Counted from the stretch's first letter, positions 1 to 8,913 are shown. The stretch is DNA of 64,000 nt from Entophlyctis helioformis (GCA_025526915.1 JAHLKH010000109.1:27379-91378), one strand, 5' to 3'. The notes: a model not told the origin generated them from the letters alone. Translations and numbers: made by a program.

Positions 1-609
1 CAGAGCGGCCAGACGCTCCTCATTGGACGCGGCAGACGTGGTGAAAGAGTCCGCCTGCTGGACTAGCAGCTCGTGGGTGTCATGCAGACGGGTCTGCAGG
101 TCCTCGATGGAGACCTGAACCGCAGACAGCGATGCGGCGTGGTCATCCAGTGTGATCCGGACGTCCTCGCTGGCCGAATCCTGCAGCTGGTGCACAGAAG
201 CGGACGCGGCGCCAACAGAGTGGACGGGAAAAGCGAGCGAGCCGCCCGCGCCGCCCAACAGAGCACCTCCGCCGCCCCGAGGCGCGGCAGAGGAGTGGCG
301 AAACGCGGGCGTGCTGGAGGCCACTGCAGAGGTTGCATTGCCCGATGGAGCACCCTGGCGGCCACGAGAGCCAGCCTGAGGGAGGCGGGATGCAGACATG
401 CCGCTGGCCATGGAGCCAAGCCCAGAATCACGCGTGCGGCTATCAGCCCAGATGGTAGAGTTACCCGTAAACCCATGCAGGAGGTGTGACGGCTCGTCGG
501 CAAACGAGGAGTCTGGCGAGGCGAATGAGGCGCTGTTGGCGTCCGGGTCGGCGTCGGCCGCAGCGCTGGCAGGGCCGGCGCCAGGGGTGGGCGTGCGAGA
601 CAGGCCCAT
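1..609 (-). CDS. Gag-like N-terminal ORF of the LTR3 retroelement (partial)
   Basis: An open frame runs from an ATG at 609 to the window edge without a stop. It starts 69 bp inside the LTR3 repeat (679-923, same strand), the usual place for gag. The product begins MGLSRTPTPG, is rich in Ala, Ser and Gly for about 130 residues, and then turns into a predicted coiled coil containing VSIEDLQTRLHDTHELL near the window edge. No zinc knuckle or pol motif is reached. Position and composition point to a Ty3/gypsy-type Gag; this is inferred, because Gag sequences are poorly conserved. The rest of the element lies outside the window. Confidence 0.5.
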   Translation of the reverse strand, partial: MGLSRTPTPGAGPASAAADADPDANSASFASPDSSFADEPSHLLHGFTGNSTIWADSRTRDSGLGSMASGMSASRLPQAGSRGRQGAPSGNATSAVASSTPAFRHSSAAPRGGGGALLGGAGGSLAFPVHSVGAASASVHQLQDSASEDVRITLDDHAASLSAVQVSIEDLQTRLHDTHELLVQQADSFTTSAASNEERLAAL

Positions 610-678
610 AGGCGCACAAAAAAATTCGACGCCGCAGGTAACGGCGGCTGGCGGCGCGTCGGTGGCGTTGGTTGTTGT

Positions 679-923
679 TGTAACTGTCCTCGTCGAGAGC
701 GGCTGGCCGTCTGGTGGCAGAGGGGCAGTGAGTATACAGGCTTACGGCTGGATACAACTTCATTGAGACTCAGGCACAGACCTGGTGGCAGAGGGGCAGT
801 GAGTATACAGGCTTACGGCTGGATACAACTACAACAACAGGGCCAAGCCAAGTCTGGGCGAGGCGCGTCCAGATCAATGCCAGCAGGTCACGTGACCACG
901 GGACTGCGGCGGCATCCGTTACA
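679..923 (-). repeat. LTR3, 5' LTR of a minus-strand LTR element
   Basis: This is a 245-bp repeat with ends TGTAAC...GTTACA. It is nearly identical to the solo copy at 43510-43754; I see one substitution in the 3' half. It contains an internal direct repeat of about 45 bp (GGTGGCAGAGGGGCAGTGAG...). Minus orientation is chosen because CACGTGA then lies near the 5' end and the internal repeat near the 3' end, as in LTR1, and because a gag-like ORF follows on that strand. It sits inside the truncated LTR2 that continues at 924. Confidence 0.85.
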
Positions 924-975
924 CATTGACACGCGGCATCAGTGCACAATGAGAGACACATTGCAGCTCGTTACA
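924..975 (-). repeat. Truncated 3' LTR of the LTR2 element
   Basis: These 52 bp match the first 52 bp of the full LTR2 at 2768-3010, read on the minus strand from TGTAAC at 975. The rest is cut off by insertion of LTR3. The sequence just inside the element (976 onward) is the reverse complement of CGTCAAGGGGGGC, the same polypurine tract that precedes the LTR1 3' LTR at 8671. Confidence 0.8.
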
Positions 976-2261
976 GCCCCCCTTGACGAGAGATCCTTCA
1001 TGGATTGATCGCCACAAAAGAGAGGTGCAATGTGGGTCACAGGTGGTGTGGCAGCCAGGTGGCTGCTGTGACAAAGACCAGCAGGCATCCAATGCGACTG
1101 TGGAGGCCGATCTGGCCGATCTGGCGGCTCTGGTGGTGGTCGCGTTGGAGCAGCTGAATCCAGATGAACAGACAGGATGGCGCAGACAGACAAGCCAATC
1201 CCACGCAATGGCGATCCAGACAGGTGGTGGGCAGAGCACAGAGATGCATCTGGCCCATGTCGATCAGTTGCGGTGACAGTTGTTGACGCTGCTGAGTTGG
1301 TAGCCGGCCAAGTGCAGGCAGTGTCGGTTGAGCAGTGGACAGGCTGCGATTGTTGATGCGGCTGGGTTGGCAGCATCTGCAAGGGCAGATCAGACGGGTA
1401 AGCGGGTGACGGTTGGTGTTCTGGCTGCAGCTGGTGCAGCTCAGTCGATGCGGTTGACGATTCAGTTGATGCAGTTGACGGTTGTTGTACTGGCTGCAGG
1501 CGATGCAGCTCAGTCGGTTCAGTTGACAGTACGGGCGACAGGTGAGGCAGATGGAGCGTTGCAGACAGTTGAGACGGGTGCGAGGGCGAGTGTGCCGACA
1601 GGCAGTGCGGCTGCTTGGCAAGGGCAGGTGCGGCGGTGTCGGCTGGATGCTGCTCAGTCGAGAGGCTGGGCAGAGCGGCTGTTGTTGCTGGTGCAGATGG
1701 CAGATCGATTGGCATCGGCGATGGATCGGCTGATGCCGACCAATCAGATGCGGCTGACCAATCGGTTGGTGCCGACCAATCAGCTGCTGCTGACCGATTG
1801 GCACGCGTTGACCAATCAGATCGCGTTGGCCAATCGGCGCGCGCTGCAGGCGGCTGGATGGGCGAGCCTGCAGGACTGGCGACTGGGCTGCAGAGCGGGA
1901 CAGACGGGGACGGGACGGACGGGTACGGGACGGACGGGTGCTCGACCATGCTGGCCGGGCTGACCGGTTCCAGAGGCGGCTGGGTCGGTCGGTGCTGCTG
2001 AGGCGGGGCCAGAGCAGTGGCGGTCGGAACGGGAGAACGATGCTGCTGATGCCGCGGCGTCAGGCCAGGCGTGCTGCCAGGGCCAGAGCGGCCGGGGCTG
2101 CGGACGGGCTGGTCGGGCAGCTGCTGCATGCAGAGCGGTTGGGGCTGTACATGGCCGGGGCCAGTGCAGATGGAACGGTGGCGAGGTCGGTGGTGCTGCA
2201 GCCGCGGCTGGTATTGCTGCTGCTGCTGCTGCTGTTGGAATCGATCAGAACGAAAAGCCAC
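939..2261 (-). CDS. Low-complexity ORF in the LTR2 non-autonomous element
   Basis: This is a 440-codon open frame rich in Pro, Ser, Gln and Thr, in a different frame from the upstream coiled-coil ORF, which it overlaps. The middle holds degenerate tandem repeats (ADWPTRSDWSTRANRS...), matching a roughly 18-bp DNA repeat at about 1735-1860. The frame crosses the polypurine tract, encoding SSRGAV, and stops inside the LTR; the LTR1 pol frame does the same. It has no protease, reverse transcriptase or integrase. It may be a frameshifted continuation of the upstream ORF or a decayed coding region. Function unknown. Confidence 0.4.
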   Translation of the reverse strand: MAFRSDRFQQQQQQQQYQPRLQHHRPRHRSICTGPGHVQPQPLCMQQLPDQPVRSPGRSGPGSTPGLTPRHQQHRSPVPTATALAPPQQHRPTQPPLEPVSPASMVEHPSVPYPSVPSPSVPLCSPVASPAGSPIQPPAARADWPTRSDWSTRANRSAAADWSAPTDWSAASDWSASADPSPMPIDLPSAPATTAALPSLSTEQHPADTAAPALAKQPHCLSAHSPSHPSQLSATLHLPHLSPVLSTEPTELHRLQPVQQPSTASTESSTASTELHQLQPEHQPSPAYPSDLPLQMLPTQPHQQSQPVHCSTDTACTWPATNSAASTTVTATDRHGPDASLCSAHHLSGSPLRGIGLSVCAILSVHLDSAAPTRPPPEPPDRPDRPPQSHWMPAGLCHSSHLAATPPVTHIAPLFCGDQSMKDLSSRGAVTSCNVSLIVH

Positions 2262-2734
2262 GAATGGATTTTCTGCTCAGTGCAGTTGATGGCGGCCTGT
2301 TTGTGCTGGATGGTTGCACGCAGGTCGCCGATCGTCTGCTCGAGCTGCTGCTGCTCCAGCTGGAGGCTGTCAAGCCTGGCCACGCCCTCCCGCAAGGCTG
2401 CGGCAGCCTGCTCGTAGCGGAGGCGGCCGGTTGGTGTTGGAGGGCTGAAGCAGGCGCGGCGGATGATGTGCATCTCTGCAAACGCCTCTGTGCGCCAGGC
2501 TGTCAGCTGTTGGATGGCGAGCAGGCAGTCGTCATGGTCAAGTCTGGTGGTGCGCAGCTGCCGGCGGGCCAGGCGCAGCTCCTGCCGGAGGCTGCTGGCG
2601 GTCGCCTGAAGCTGCTGGATCTGTTTGTTGGTGGCGGCAGTGGCGTGCTGCTGCTGCTGGTGAGTGGTTGCAGCAGTGGTGCGCTGCTGCTGCTGGTTGA
2701 TGCCGCCTGGCTGGCCTGGGCCGCCAGAGGGCAT
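2060..2734 (-). CDS. Coiled-coil Gag-like ORF of the LTR2 element
   Basis: The ORF starts at an ATG 34 bp inside LTR2 (2768-3010). The product begins MPSGGPGQPGG, has a Gln-rich segment, then a long predicted coiled coil (QIQQLQATASSLRQELRLAR, followed by a LQLEQQQLEQ helix). A small structural Gag-like protein is a reasonable reading, but there is no zinc knuckle and no detectable Pol. The element is therefore probably non-autonomous and mobilised by a relative; the polypurine tract shared with LTR1 points to that family. Confidence 0.45.
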   Translation of the reverse strand: MPSGGPGQPGGINQQQQRTTAATTHQQQQHATAATNKQIQQLQATASSLRQELRLARRQLRTTRLDHDDCLLAIQQLTAWRTEAFAEMHIIRRACFSPPTPTGRLRYEQAAAALREGVARLDSLQLEQQQLEQTIGDLRATIQHKQAAINCTEQKIHSWLFVLIDSNSSSSSSNTSRGCSTTDLATVPSALAPAMYSPNRSACSSCPTSPSAAPAALALAARLA

Positions 2735-2767
2735 GGCGTTGCTGCTCAGTCGGTGTCGGTCGCTACT

Positions 2768-3010
2768 TGTATGAGAGCTGTCGTGTAAGGAGACGGAAGT
2801 ACTGCAGTCGGATGCACAAGAGTTCATTGTCAGACCAGTAGCAGAGACAGGCAGGGGAGATGGAGGGTACCTGCAGTCGGATGCACAAGACGACAGCTGG
2901 GGCAAGTCTGGTGCATCGACCGCTGGCAAAAGGCGCGTTCCAATAATGCCCATGCAGCCATTGACATGCGGCATCAGTGCACAATGAGAGACACATTGCA
3001 GCTCGTTACA
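2768..3010 (-). repeat. LTR2, 5' LTR of a minus-strand non-autonomous element
   Basis: This 243-bp LTR begins TGTAACGAGC on the minus strand and ends CATACA. It contains a duplicated 19-bp motif CTTGTGCATCCGACTGCAG near its 3' half. It abuts CGGTA at 3011-3015, inside a minus-strand gag fragment. Its first 52 bp recur at 924-975, which defines the two LTRs of a roughly 2.1-kb element. Confidence 0.8.
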
Positions 3011-3821
3011 CGGTACCTGCGGTTGCCCACCTCAATGACCTGGGCCAATGAACGCAGCTCTCGCGCCTGGACACGCGGCATCACAGTGTTGGAGAACCAC
3101 TCTCGGGCAGAGCCCCTCAAGCAGCGTTCTAACATGCGAATGCGAACAGGTTCCTCCCTGTAGAGCGCCAGGCAAATGCCCATGCTGCTTTCCAGGGCCG
3201 GGTGAATACTTTCCAGGCCCGGGCGTTGCCCAGCGGATCGGCCGCTGGGTCGCCATCAAACCTGAGCTCCTTGAGGTTGTTCTCAGCCTCTGTCTGCCGC
3301 GCGCGGAACAGCGTGGCATCGGAGGCTGCCGCTGGCGTCGGTAGATCCATCGTGCCGTGCTGACTGATGCTGATGGATTGCGATCGCGACGGTGCGGGTG
3401 CTTGAGCCAGAGACGAGTGAGCAGCAAACGCCGCTGAGTTGAACTGGGCGCTTGAGGAGTGAACCGACTGCGAGCTTGCTACCGAGGCCGCCTCGTCCTG
3501 GATGGCAGAATCCCGATGTCCCAGCGCGGCGAGGAGCGACCCATAATCCGCGACCGGTTGGATGTCTCCATCCTGCAGCAGGCTGCCGCCCTCAGGCACC
3601 GCGTCTCGCATCTCGGCCATCAACTCGGGTCTCTTCAAGAGCAGCCTCATGGCCGCCTCTGCCAGGCTTGAGCCAAGGCGGTAGTTGGTGACAGTGCGGA
3701 CGACGGTGACGGGTGTTGGCAGGCCGGTCTGGTGTTGCTGGTGTTGCTGGTGTTGCTGTTCAATGCTGCTGTCTGCTCCGACCGCACCAGTGCCCTCGGC
3801 ACTGAGGCTGTCGGTCGTCAT
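3011..3821 (-). pseudogene. Ty3/gypsy gag, 5' fragment (minus strand)
   Basis: The fragment starts at an ATG at 3821 downstream of the inverted LTR1 at 3858-4100. It codes for a 230-residue frame containing FDGDPAADPLGNARAW. A frame change near 3180-3210 then leads to CLALYREEPVRIRMLERCLR and GSAREWF, a typical Ty3/gypsy Gag core (the SA.EWF motif before a helical bundle). The reading frame ends at GNRRYR, where LTR2 begins. The plus-strand gag at 4101 resumes with YRPAHLIQ, so the two pieces are complementary halves of the same Gag split at the codons around TACCG. Confidence 0.75.
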
Positions 3822-3857
3822 TCCTTCCGTCTGGTCACTGACTGTCTTGAGTCGTCG

Positions 3858-4100
3858 TGCAACAGGACGATGTGCAACGAGACAATGGGCGGCCTGACAG
3901 ACGGCGGGTTTCAGTACACAAGGTTATTCATTGATATAGCTTCGTAGTAATAAAGGCATATGCATGGGCAATACCTGACAGACGGCGGGTTTCAGTACAC
4001 AAGGCGACGACTGGGGCAAGTCGCCTTGTGGTCTGTCAGGATTCAAGTGGGACGCGCGACCGGTTGCACGCGTGTCACGTGATCGCGGCTGACTGTTACA
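3858..4100 (-). repeat. LTR1, inverted copy
   Basis: This is 243 bp and, by eye, identical to the reverse complement of 8671-8913. On the minus strand it runs TGTAACAGTC...CTGTTGCA and is followed by a gag start, so it is the 5' LTR of the minus-strand fragment. It contains a direct repeat of 29-30 bp (CTTGTGTACTGAAACCCGCC...). The outer end joins TACCG of the plus-strand gag directly. Confidence 0.9.
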
Positions 4101-4994
4101 TACCGTCCGGCGCATCTCATCCAGCGTGCACAGCTCGTCATCGATCGTTTTGTACCCGCACCTGGCGAGGCGTGTGCCCAGTGGGGCGATCGTCTCACGG
4201 CCCTGCAACGCGACGCCGACGCCTCGGACGCCGCGATGATCAAGAAGGCGTACTCGCTGTGCTCACAGGAGCTGAAGGCTCGGATCGACATCTTGGAGGG
4301 TCCGGATGGTCTCGACGGCCCACAGACGTTTGCAGACTACCTGGAGCTGATCGAGAAGCTCGACGCCAACATGCGGTCCAAGGCCGAGTATGCCCAGGCG
4401 GCTGTTTTGACGGCCGCGGCACTCAATGGCACCCTGTCGACGCCATCTGCCAATGTGGGCTCAGGATCGGCTTCTGGAAGTGGACGCCGCCGCACGCAGA
4501 CGGCTCCTGCACCGGCCAGAACGCCGCCGGCTCCAGTGACGATCCCAGCAGCGCCGAGGACGCAATCCGTGTCAGCCCCAGCAAACAGCGCCGGCCTGGC
4601 CAGCGAGTGGCAGGCGGTGATGTCGCGCGTTGGTCGACCGCTCTCAGAGGCGGACCGCGAGTTCCTGAAGGCCAACCACGGCTGCTACGCCTGCCGCCGA
4701 CCCGATCACGCATCCATCAGGAACCCGGCATGCCCATTCCACCGCAGCGGCGGTGCACCAGTCGCAGTCGCCAGTGTGGCCCCCCTAGTGATCATGGTTC
4801 GGGAACAGCTGACAATACATCTGTTACCCACTGCTCGTCTTTGCCCATGCCGCCGGTCCGCTCGCCTATCCGATCGCATGTCATGGCAACCGCGATGGGT
4901 TCCCGTGCGTGGCCCTGCTGGACACCGGCGCATCTGGTATGGTGATGTCGCGCAGTTTCGCGCGTCGGATTGGTGCACAGACCTGCTCCATTGA
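4101..4994 (+). pseudogene. Ty3/gypsy gag, 3' part with zinc knuckle
   Basis: The open frame runs directly out of the inverted LTR as YRPAHLIQRAQLVIDRF. It continues through a helical capsid-like region (KKAYSLCSQELKARIDILEG), an Ala/Pro-rich linker, and a zinc-knuckle-like CYACRRPDHASIRNPACPFH. The N-terminal half is missing here and is found inverted at 3011-3821. The frame overlaps the protease frame, which is in a different phase, so a frameshift (programmed or decay) separates gag from pro. Confidence 0.75.
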
Positions 4995-5388
4995 GCCGTT
5001 CACGGTCGAGTATGCCAACCAGGAGTGCCATCGCGTTGCGGAAGCGGTGACCATTACTCTTGGGGTTGGGGACTACGCGCAGCAGCTGCAGTTCTTTGTC
5101 GCGGACATCAGCACCGATGTGATCCTGGGTACGCCATGGTTTGCTGAGGTGGTGATCACCAAGGGCGATATGGCCGACCGCTCATTTGCATTCCACCACA
5201 AGGCCATGGGGCGCGACTTTGTATGGCGTCTGCACCCCTCAGCGGCACCCACACTTGACCCGACACCCGAACCAGTACCCGAACCCGCATCCAACCCGCA
5301 TCCGAACCAGCACCCGAACCAGCACCCGAACCAGCACCCAACCAGTACCCGAACCCGCACCCGAACCAGTACCCGAAACAGCATCTGA
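4840..5388 (+). pseudogene. Retropepsin-like protease region of LTR1 element
   Basis: The frame carries VALLDTGASGMVMS, the DTGA catalytic motif of retroviral-type aspartic proteases, followed by ADISTDVILGTPWF, the flap and ILG motif. It continues into a Pro/Glu/Asn/Gln repeat linker (PEPVPEPAS and PNQHPNQH) at 5260-5390. The polymerase frame enters in a different phase in the same repeat, so one or two single-base indels in the tandem linker disconnect pro from pol in this copy. Confidence 0.75.
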
Positions 5389-8300
5389 ACCAGCACCCGA
5401 ACCACCCTGCGATCATGCTCCGATGTCCCTTGAGGCCATTGCTGCGCAGCACGGCATTGAGTTCGTCAGCTACGAGGATTTCCATGCGGACGAGTCATCA
5501 TATGTCGAGATCATGGCCCTGACCAGCTGTGGGGACGCAGATACGGCAACCGACGCGGCCATTGCGGCGATTGACGAGGCGGATCCACTCGCCCATCTGA
5601 GCCTGGAGACGCAGCCTGAGGTTGTCCATCCGCTGTTGATCCAGTTCCAGGACCTCTTCCAACCGGGCAACCTGCCGCCGTCGCGGCCTGAGGATCATCG
5701 TATCAAGCTGGTGCCTGGTTCCAAGCCGCCGCCGCGCCGCCCTACGCGCAGCCTGCCGACTGAGCACCAGGATGCTGTCAAGGCGTTCTTGGACGACCTC
5801 GCCGCGCGTGGCATGATCCGCGGCTCTGTGTCGCCATTTGCTGCGGGTATCGTGATCGCCAAGAAGAAGGACGGCGGTCTGCGTCTGTGCATTGACTATC
5901 GTGGGCTGAACAACATCACGGTCAAGGATCGCGCGTCGATGCCCAGTATCCAGTCGCTCATTGACCGCGTCGCAGGCAAGCCGTTCATGTCGTCGGTCGA
6001 TCTGCGGGACGGCTACTACAACATCCGCATCTACGACGAAGACATCCCCAAGACGGCGTTTGTGACCCGTTACGGCCACTACGAGTTCAAGGTGATGCCT
6101 TTTGGGCTCTGCAACGCTCCTGCCACCTTCAACGCCATGATGAACCGCATCTTCCACGACCTGCTGGACGTCTGCGTTGTCGCCTACATGGACGACATCC
6201 TGATCTACTCGGAGACCGAGGCGGACCACCTGCTGCACCTGGAGGAAGTGTTCCGTCGTCTGCGCGCCGAATCGCTCCGCCTGAAGATGTCCAAGTGCGA
6301 GTTCTTCTCGTCGCGGCTCGAGTTCTGCGGTCATCTGTTGCTGGGTGACGGCTACTCGATCCAGGACAAGCATCGGCTGGCACTGAAGACTCGGCCGATC
6401 ATTGGGTCTGTTGGCGATCTGCGGCGCTTCATTGGGCAAGTCGTGTGGGTCAAGGATTTCATCAAAGACTACGCCGACATCTGTGTGCCGCTCACGGACA
6501 TGCTGCGCAAGGACGTGCCCTTTGTGATGGACGAGGCCAAGTGGGCCATTGTGGACTTTATTCTGGACGCCATCACGAACGCTCCGGTGCTCAAGTACTT
6601 TGACCCATCGCTGGAAACGCACGTGTACATGGACGCATCCGAGTTTGCCATTGGTGGCTGGATTGGCCAGAAGCATGTCGAGGCAGATGGCACGGCCAAG
6701 ATCCATCCGGTCTCGTTCTACTCGCGCAAGCTCAATGATGCGGAACGCAACTACCCGACCCACGAGCGCGAGATGCTGGCGATCGTGGACACCTGCGACA
6801 AGTACCGGCACTACCTGCTCAGCGTGCATTTCACCATCCACACCGACCATGCCTCGCTGCGATGGATCTCGACGCAGCCCAAGCTGTCGTACCGCCAGGC
6901 TCGCTGGATCATGGAGCTGCAGGAGTTTGATGCTGTGGTCCAGTACATCCAGGGGGGCGACAACAACCTTGCCGACATGCTGTCGCGCCATGTGACTGTT
7001 GCCCCGCACTGCGCTCGATGCCGTGCAAAGGTTGAAGTGGATGCCTTGACCACCGCAACACCCGACATTGCCGACCGCGTTCGCCCGCTGCTGGCTGCCG
7101 ATCCGTTCCTGCTGGACGTCGCTCGCTGGAAGGCCGATCCTGCTGATGCTGCTCTGCACGAGCGTCAGTTGGCCGCCAAGCTCGAGCTGGTCGACGGCCT
7201 GTGGTTCTACGAGGGTCGCATGTACATCCCAGAGGGTCAAGTGCGCACAGACCTGCTCACCTCGTACCACGAGCCGGCCCATGCCGGCCACCAGGGCCGC
7301 GAACGAACATACGGCCGTCTGCGTGCGCACTACTACTGGCCGGACATGGCTGCGTCGGTCGGCCGCTTTGTGGGCTCGTGCGACGCCTGCCAGCGGTTCA
7401 ACTCGTCGACGCAGGCGCCTGCCGGTCTGCTGCACCCGCTGCCCATCCCTGCCGACCGCTTCCAGTCTGTGGCCTGCGACGTTGCGTTCATGCCCATGTC
7501 GGACGAGGGCAACGACGCTGCGTTTGTGATTGTGGATCGCCTGACAAAGCTTGTCAAGTGCGTGCCGACGCGACGCGATGCGACTGCCGAGGATCTTGCC
7601 GCGCTGTTCCTCAACCGATGGGTGCTTGCTGGCCACGGCCTGCCGTCGTCTATCGTCTCGGACCGCGACGCTCGCTTCCTGTCTGCCTTCTGGACGGCGC
7701 TCTGTGCGGCGCTGGACATTGAGCAGGTCATGGCAACGGCCCGCCACCAGGAGACCGACGGCCAGTCCGAACGCACCATCCGCACGCTCAAGGACCTGCT
7801 GTCCAAGTACGCCAACCACCGCGGCAGCAACTGGGAGCACATGCTCGATGCGGCTGTCCACGCCCTCAACTCTGCTCCAAGCGCATCGACTGGCTATGCT
7901 CCGTACTTCCTCGCCTTTGGTCTCGAGCCTCGCACGCTGCCACACGAGCCGGCAGCATCATCGCCGCCAGCTGTCCGCGACCTACTCGCCGCCATTGACA
8001 AGGCTCGCGTGGATGCCACAGCCAACCTGACCAAGGCTCAAGAACGACAGAAGCGCAACGCCGATCGCCACCGCCGGGATGCTCCTGCCTACGCTGTCGG
8101 CGACATGGTCATGCTGCAAGCCGCCGGCATTGTGTGGCCCACCGACACGCATCGCCCCAATGCGTTCCTGCCCAGCTGGTTGGGTCCATTCCCGATCACA
8201 GAGGTCAATGCCGCACTGGATGGTCTCAACTGCAAGCTGGCTTTGCATCCAACCATGCATCGTCTGCATCCGTGGTTCCACGTCCGTCTTCTGAAGCCGT

Positions 8301-8728
8301 ACCGCGATCCGGCCGCCGCCTTCCCAGGCCGGCCGCTGCCTGCTCAGCCGCCTGCAGTCGCCTTTGCTGATGACCCTGCAACAGCTGAATGGGAGATTGA
8401 CGCGATTGTGGGACACAAGGTCGCTCGCAACGGCCGCCGCTCCTTTGTGGTCTCGTACCTCGGCTACGGCCCGCAACACAACGAGTACCGATCGGAGGCC
8501 GAGTTGCGCGAGACTGCACCTGATCTGCTGGACCAGTACCTCGCCGCCCTCCCAGCACAGCCGCCGGTCCGTCGCAGCCGCCGCCACGCTGGGGATGCAT
8601 TGGACGTGAATGTGGCTTCCTTCTTTGTCTGTGCCGATTGTTCTCCAGAGGATCCCTCGTCAAGGGGGGCTGTAACAGTCAGCCGCGATCACGTGACACG
8701 CGTGCAACCGGTCGCGCGTCCCACTTGA
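5186..8728 (+). CDS. pol: Ty3/gypsy Pol: reverse transcriptase, RNase H, integrase, chromodomain
   Basis: This is a long uninterrupted frame without a genuine start; it is part of a polyprotein, and the first ~90 codons are linker. Reverse transcriptase: LRLCIDYRGLNN, VDLRDGYYNI, VAYMDDILIYS (YMDD-type, about 6184). RNase H: YMDASEFAIGGWIGQ (about 6625) and HTDHASLRW. Integrase: HHCC finger (HAGHQGRERTYGRLRAHYYW then CDACQRF, about 7280-7400), then DDE residues in DVAFMP, SDRDARF and QSERTIRTL. C-terminal chromodomain: WEIDAIVGHK...YLGYGPQHNEY (about 8390-8490). The frame crosses the polypurine tract as SSRGAV and ends 58 nt inside the 3' LTR. The core looks undamaged, so recent activity is likely even though the 5' half is rearranged. 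Confidence 0.95.
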   Translation: MHSTTRPWGATLYGVCTPQRHPHLTRHPNQYPNPHPTRIRTSTRTSTRTSTQPVPEPAPEPVPETASEPAPEPPCDHAPMSLEAIAAQHGIEFVSYEDFHADESSYVEIMALTSCGDADTATDAAIAAIDEADPLAHLSLETQPEVVHPLLIQFQDLFQPGNLPPSRPEDHRIKLVPGSKPPPRRPTRSLPTEHQDAVKAFLDDLAARGMIRGSVSPFAAGIVIAKKKDGGLRLCIDYRGLNNITVKDRASMPSIQSLIDRVAGKPFMSSVDLRDGYYNIRIYDEDIPKTAFVTRYGHYEFKVMPFGLCNAPATFNAMMNRIFHDLLDVCVVAYMDDILIYSETEADHLLHLEEVFRRLRAESLRLKMSKCEFFSSRLEFCGHLLLGDGYSIQDKHRLALKTRPIIGSVGDLRRFIGQVVWVKDFIKDYADICVPLTDMLRKDVPFVMDEAKWAIVDFILDAITNAPVLKYFDPSLETHVYMDASEFAIGGWIGQKHVEADGTAKIHPVSFYSRKLNDAERNYPTHEREMLAIVDTCDKYRHYLLSVHFTIHTDHASLRWISTQPKLSYRQARWIMELQEFDAVVQYIQGGDNNLADMLSRHVTVAPHCARCRAKVEVDALTTATPDIADRVRPLLAADPFLLDVARWKADPADAALHERQLAAKLELVDGLWFYEGRMYIPEGQVRTDLLTSYHEPAHAGHQGRERTYGRLRAHYYWPDMAASVGRFVGSCDACQRFNSSTQAPAGLLHPLPIPADRFQSVACDVAFMPMSDEGNDAAFVIVDRLTKLVKCVPTRRDATAEDLAALFLNRWVLAGHGLPSSIVSDRDARFLSAFWTALCAALDIEQVMATARHQETDGQSERTIRTLKDLLSKYANHRGSNWEHMLDAAVHALNSAPSASTGYAPYFLAFGLEPRTLPHEPAASSPPAVRDLLAAIDKARVDATANLTKAQERQKRNADRHRRDAPAYAVGDMVMLQAAGIVWPTDTHRPNAFLPSWLGPFPITEVNAALDGLNCKLALHPTMHRLHPWFHVRLLKPYRDPAAAFPGRPLPAQPPAVAFADDPATAEWEIDAIVGHKVARNGRRSFVVSYLGYGPQHNEYRSEAELRETAPDLLDQYLAALPAQPPVRRSRRHAGDALDVNVASFFVCADCSPEDPSSRGAVTVSRDHVTRVQPVARPT

Positions 8729-8913
8729 ATCCTGACAGACCACAAGGCGACTTGCCCCAGTCGTCGCCTTGTGTACTGAAACCCGCCGTCTGTCAGGTAT
8801 TGCCCATGCATATGCCTTTATTACTACGAAGCTATATCAATGAATAACCTTGTGTACTGAAACCCGCCGTCTGTCAGGCCGCCCATTGTCTCGTTGCACA
8901 TCGTCCTGTTGCA
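8671..8913 (+). repeat. LTR1, 3' LTR
   Basis: The LTR runs TGTAACAGTC...CTGTTGCA, preceded by the polypurine tract CGTCAAGGGGGGC. It holds the same internal direct repeat as the inverted copy at 3858-4100. The flank GCCGC (8914-8918) lies within Fanzor copy 1, equivalent to copy 2 sequence around 47,819-47,823. Confidence 0.9.

Larger units (their letters stand above)
3011..8913. mobile_element. Rearranged Ty3/gypsy (chromovirus) composite with inverted LTR1 ends
   Basis: Left to right the locus reads gag 5' part (-), LTR1 (-), gag 3' part (+), pro, pol with chromodomain (+), LTR1 (+). The two LTR1 copies are inverted rather than direct. Gag is split exactly at a TACCG pentamer that would be the 5-bp target duplication of an insertion. 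The right LTR abuts GCCGC of the Fanzor copy 1 coding region, so the whole complex sits inside, and truncates, that transposon. A nested insertion in opposite orientation or an autointegration product would both explain it. Confidence 0.8.

Noticed and set aside
63..617. The 184-codon minus-strand ORF MRLWACLARPP...
   Set aside because: It overlaps the gag-like frame that starts at 609 and continues to the window edge in a more protein-like composition; the Arg/Pro/Leu-rich product looks like an out-of-frame shadow.
5498..7945. An 815-codon open frame on the minus strand under pol
   Set aside because: It is antisense to a clearly coding reverse transcriptase/integrase; open antisense frames are common in GC-rich coding DNA.
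3858..8913. Terminal inverted repeats of a DNA transposon (243-bp perfect inverted repeats around pol)
   Set aside because: Each repeat is an LTR by structure (TG...CA, polypurine tract at 8659-8670, gag start after the inverted one). The enclosed proteins are Ty3/gypsy Pol. The inversion is a rearrangement, not a TIR.
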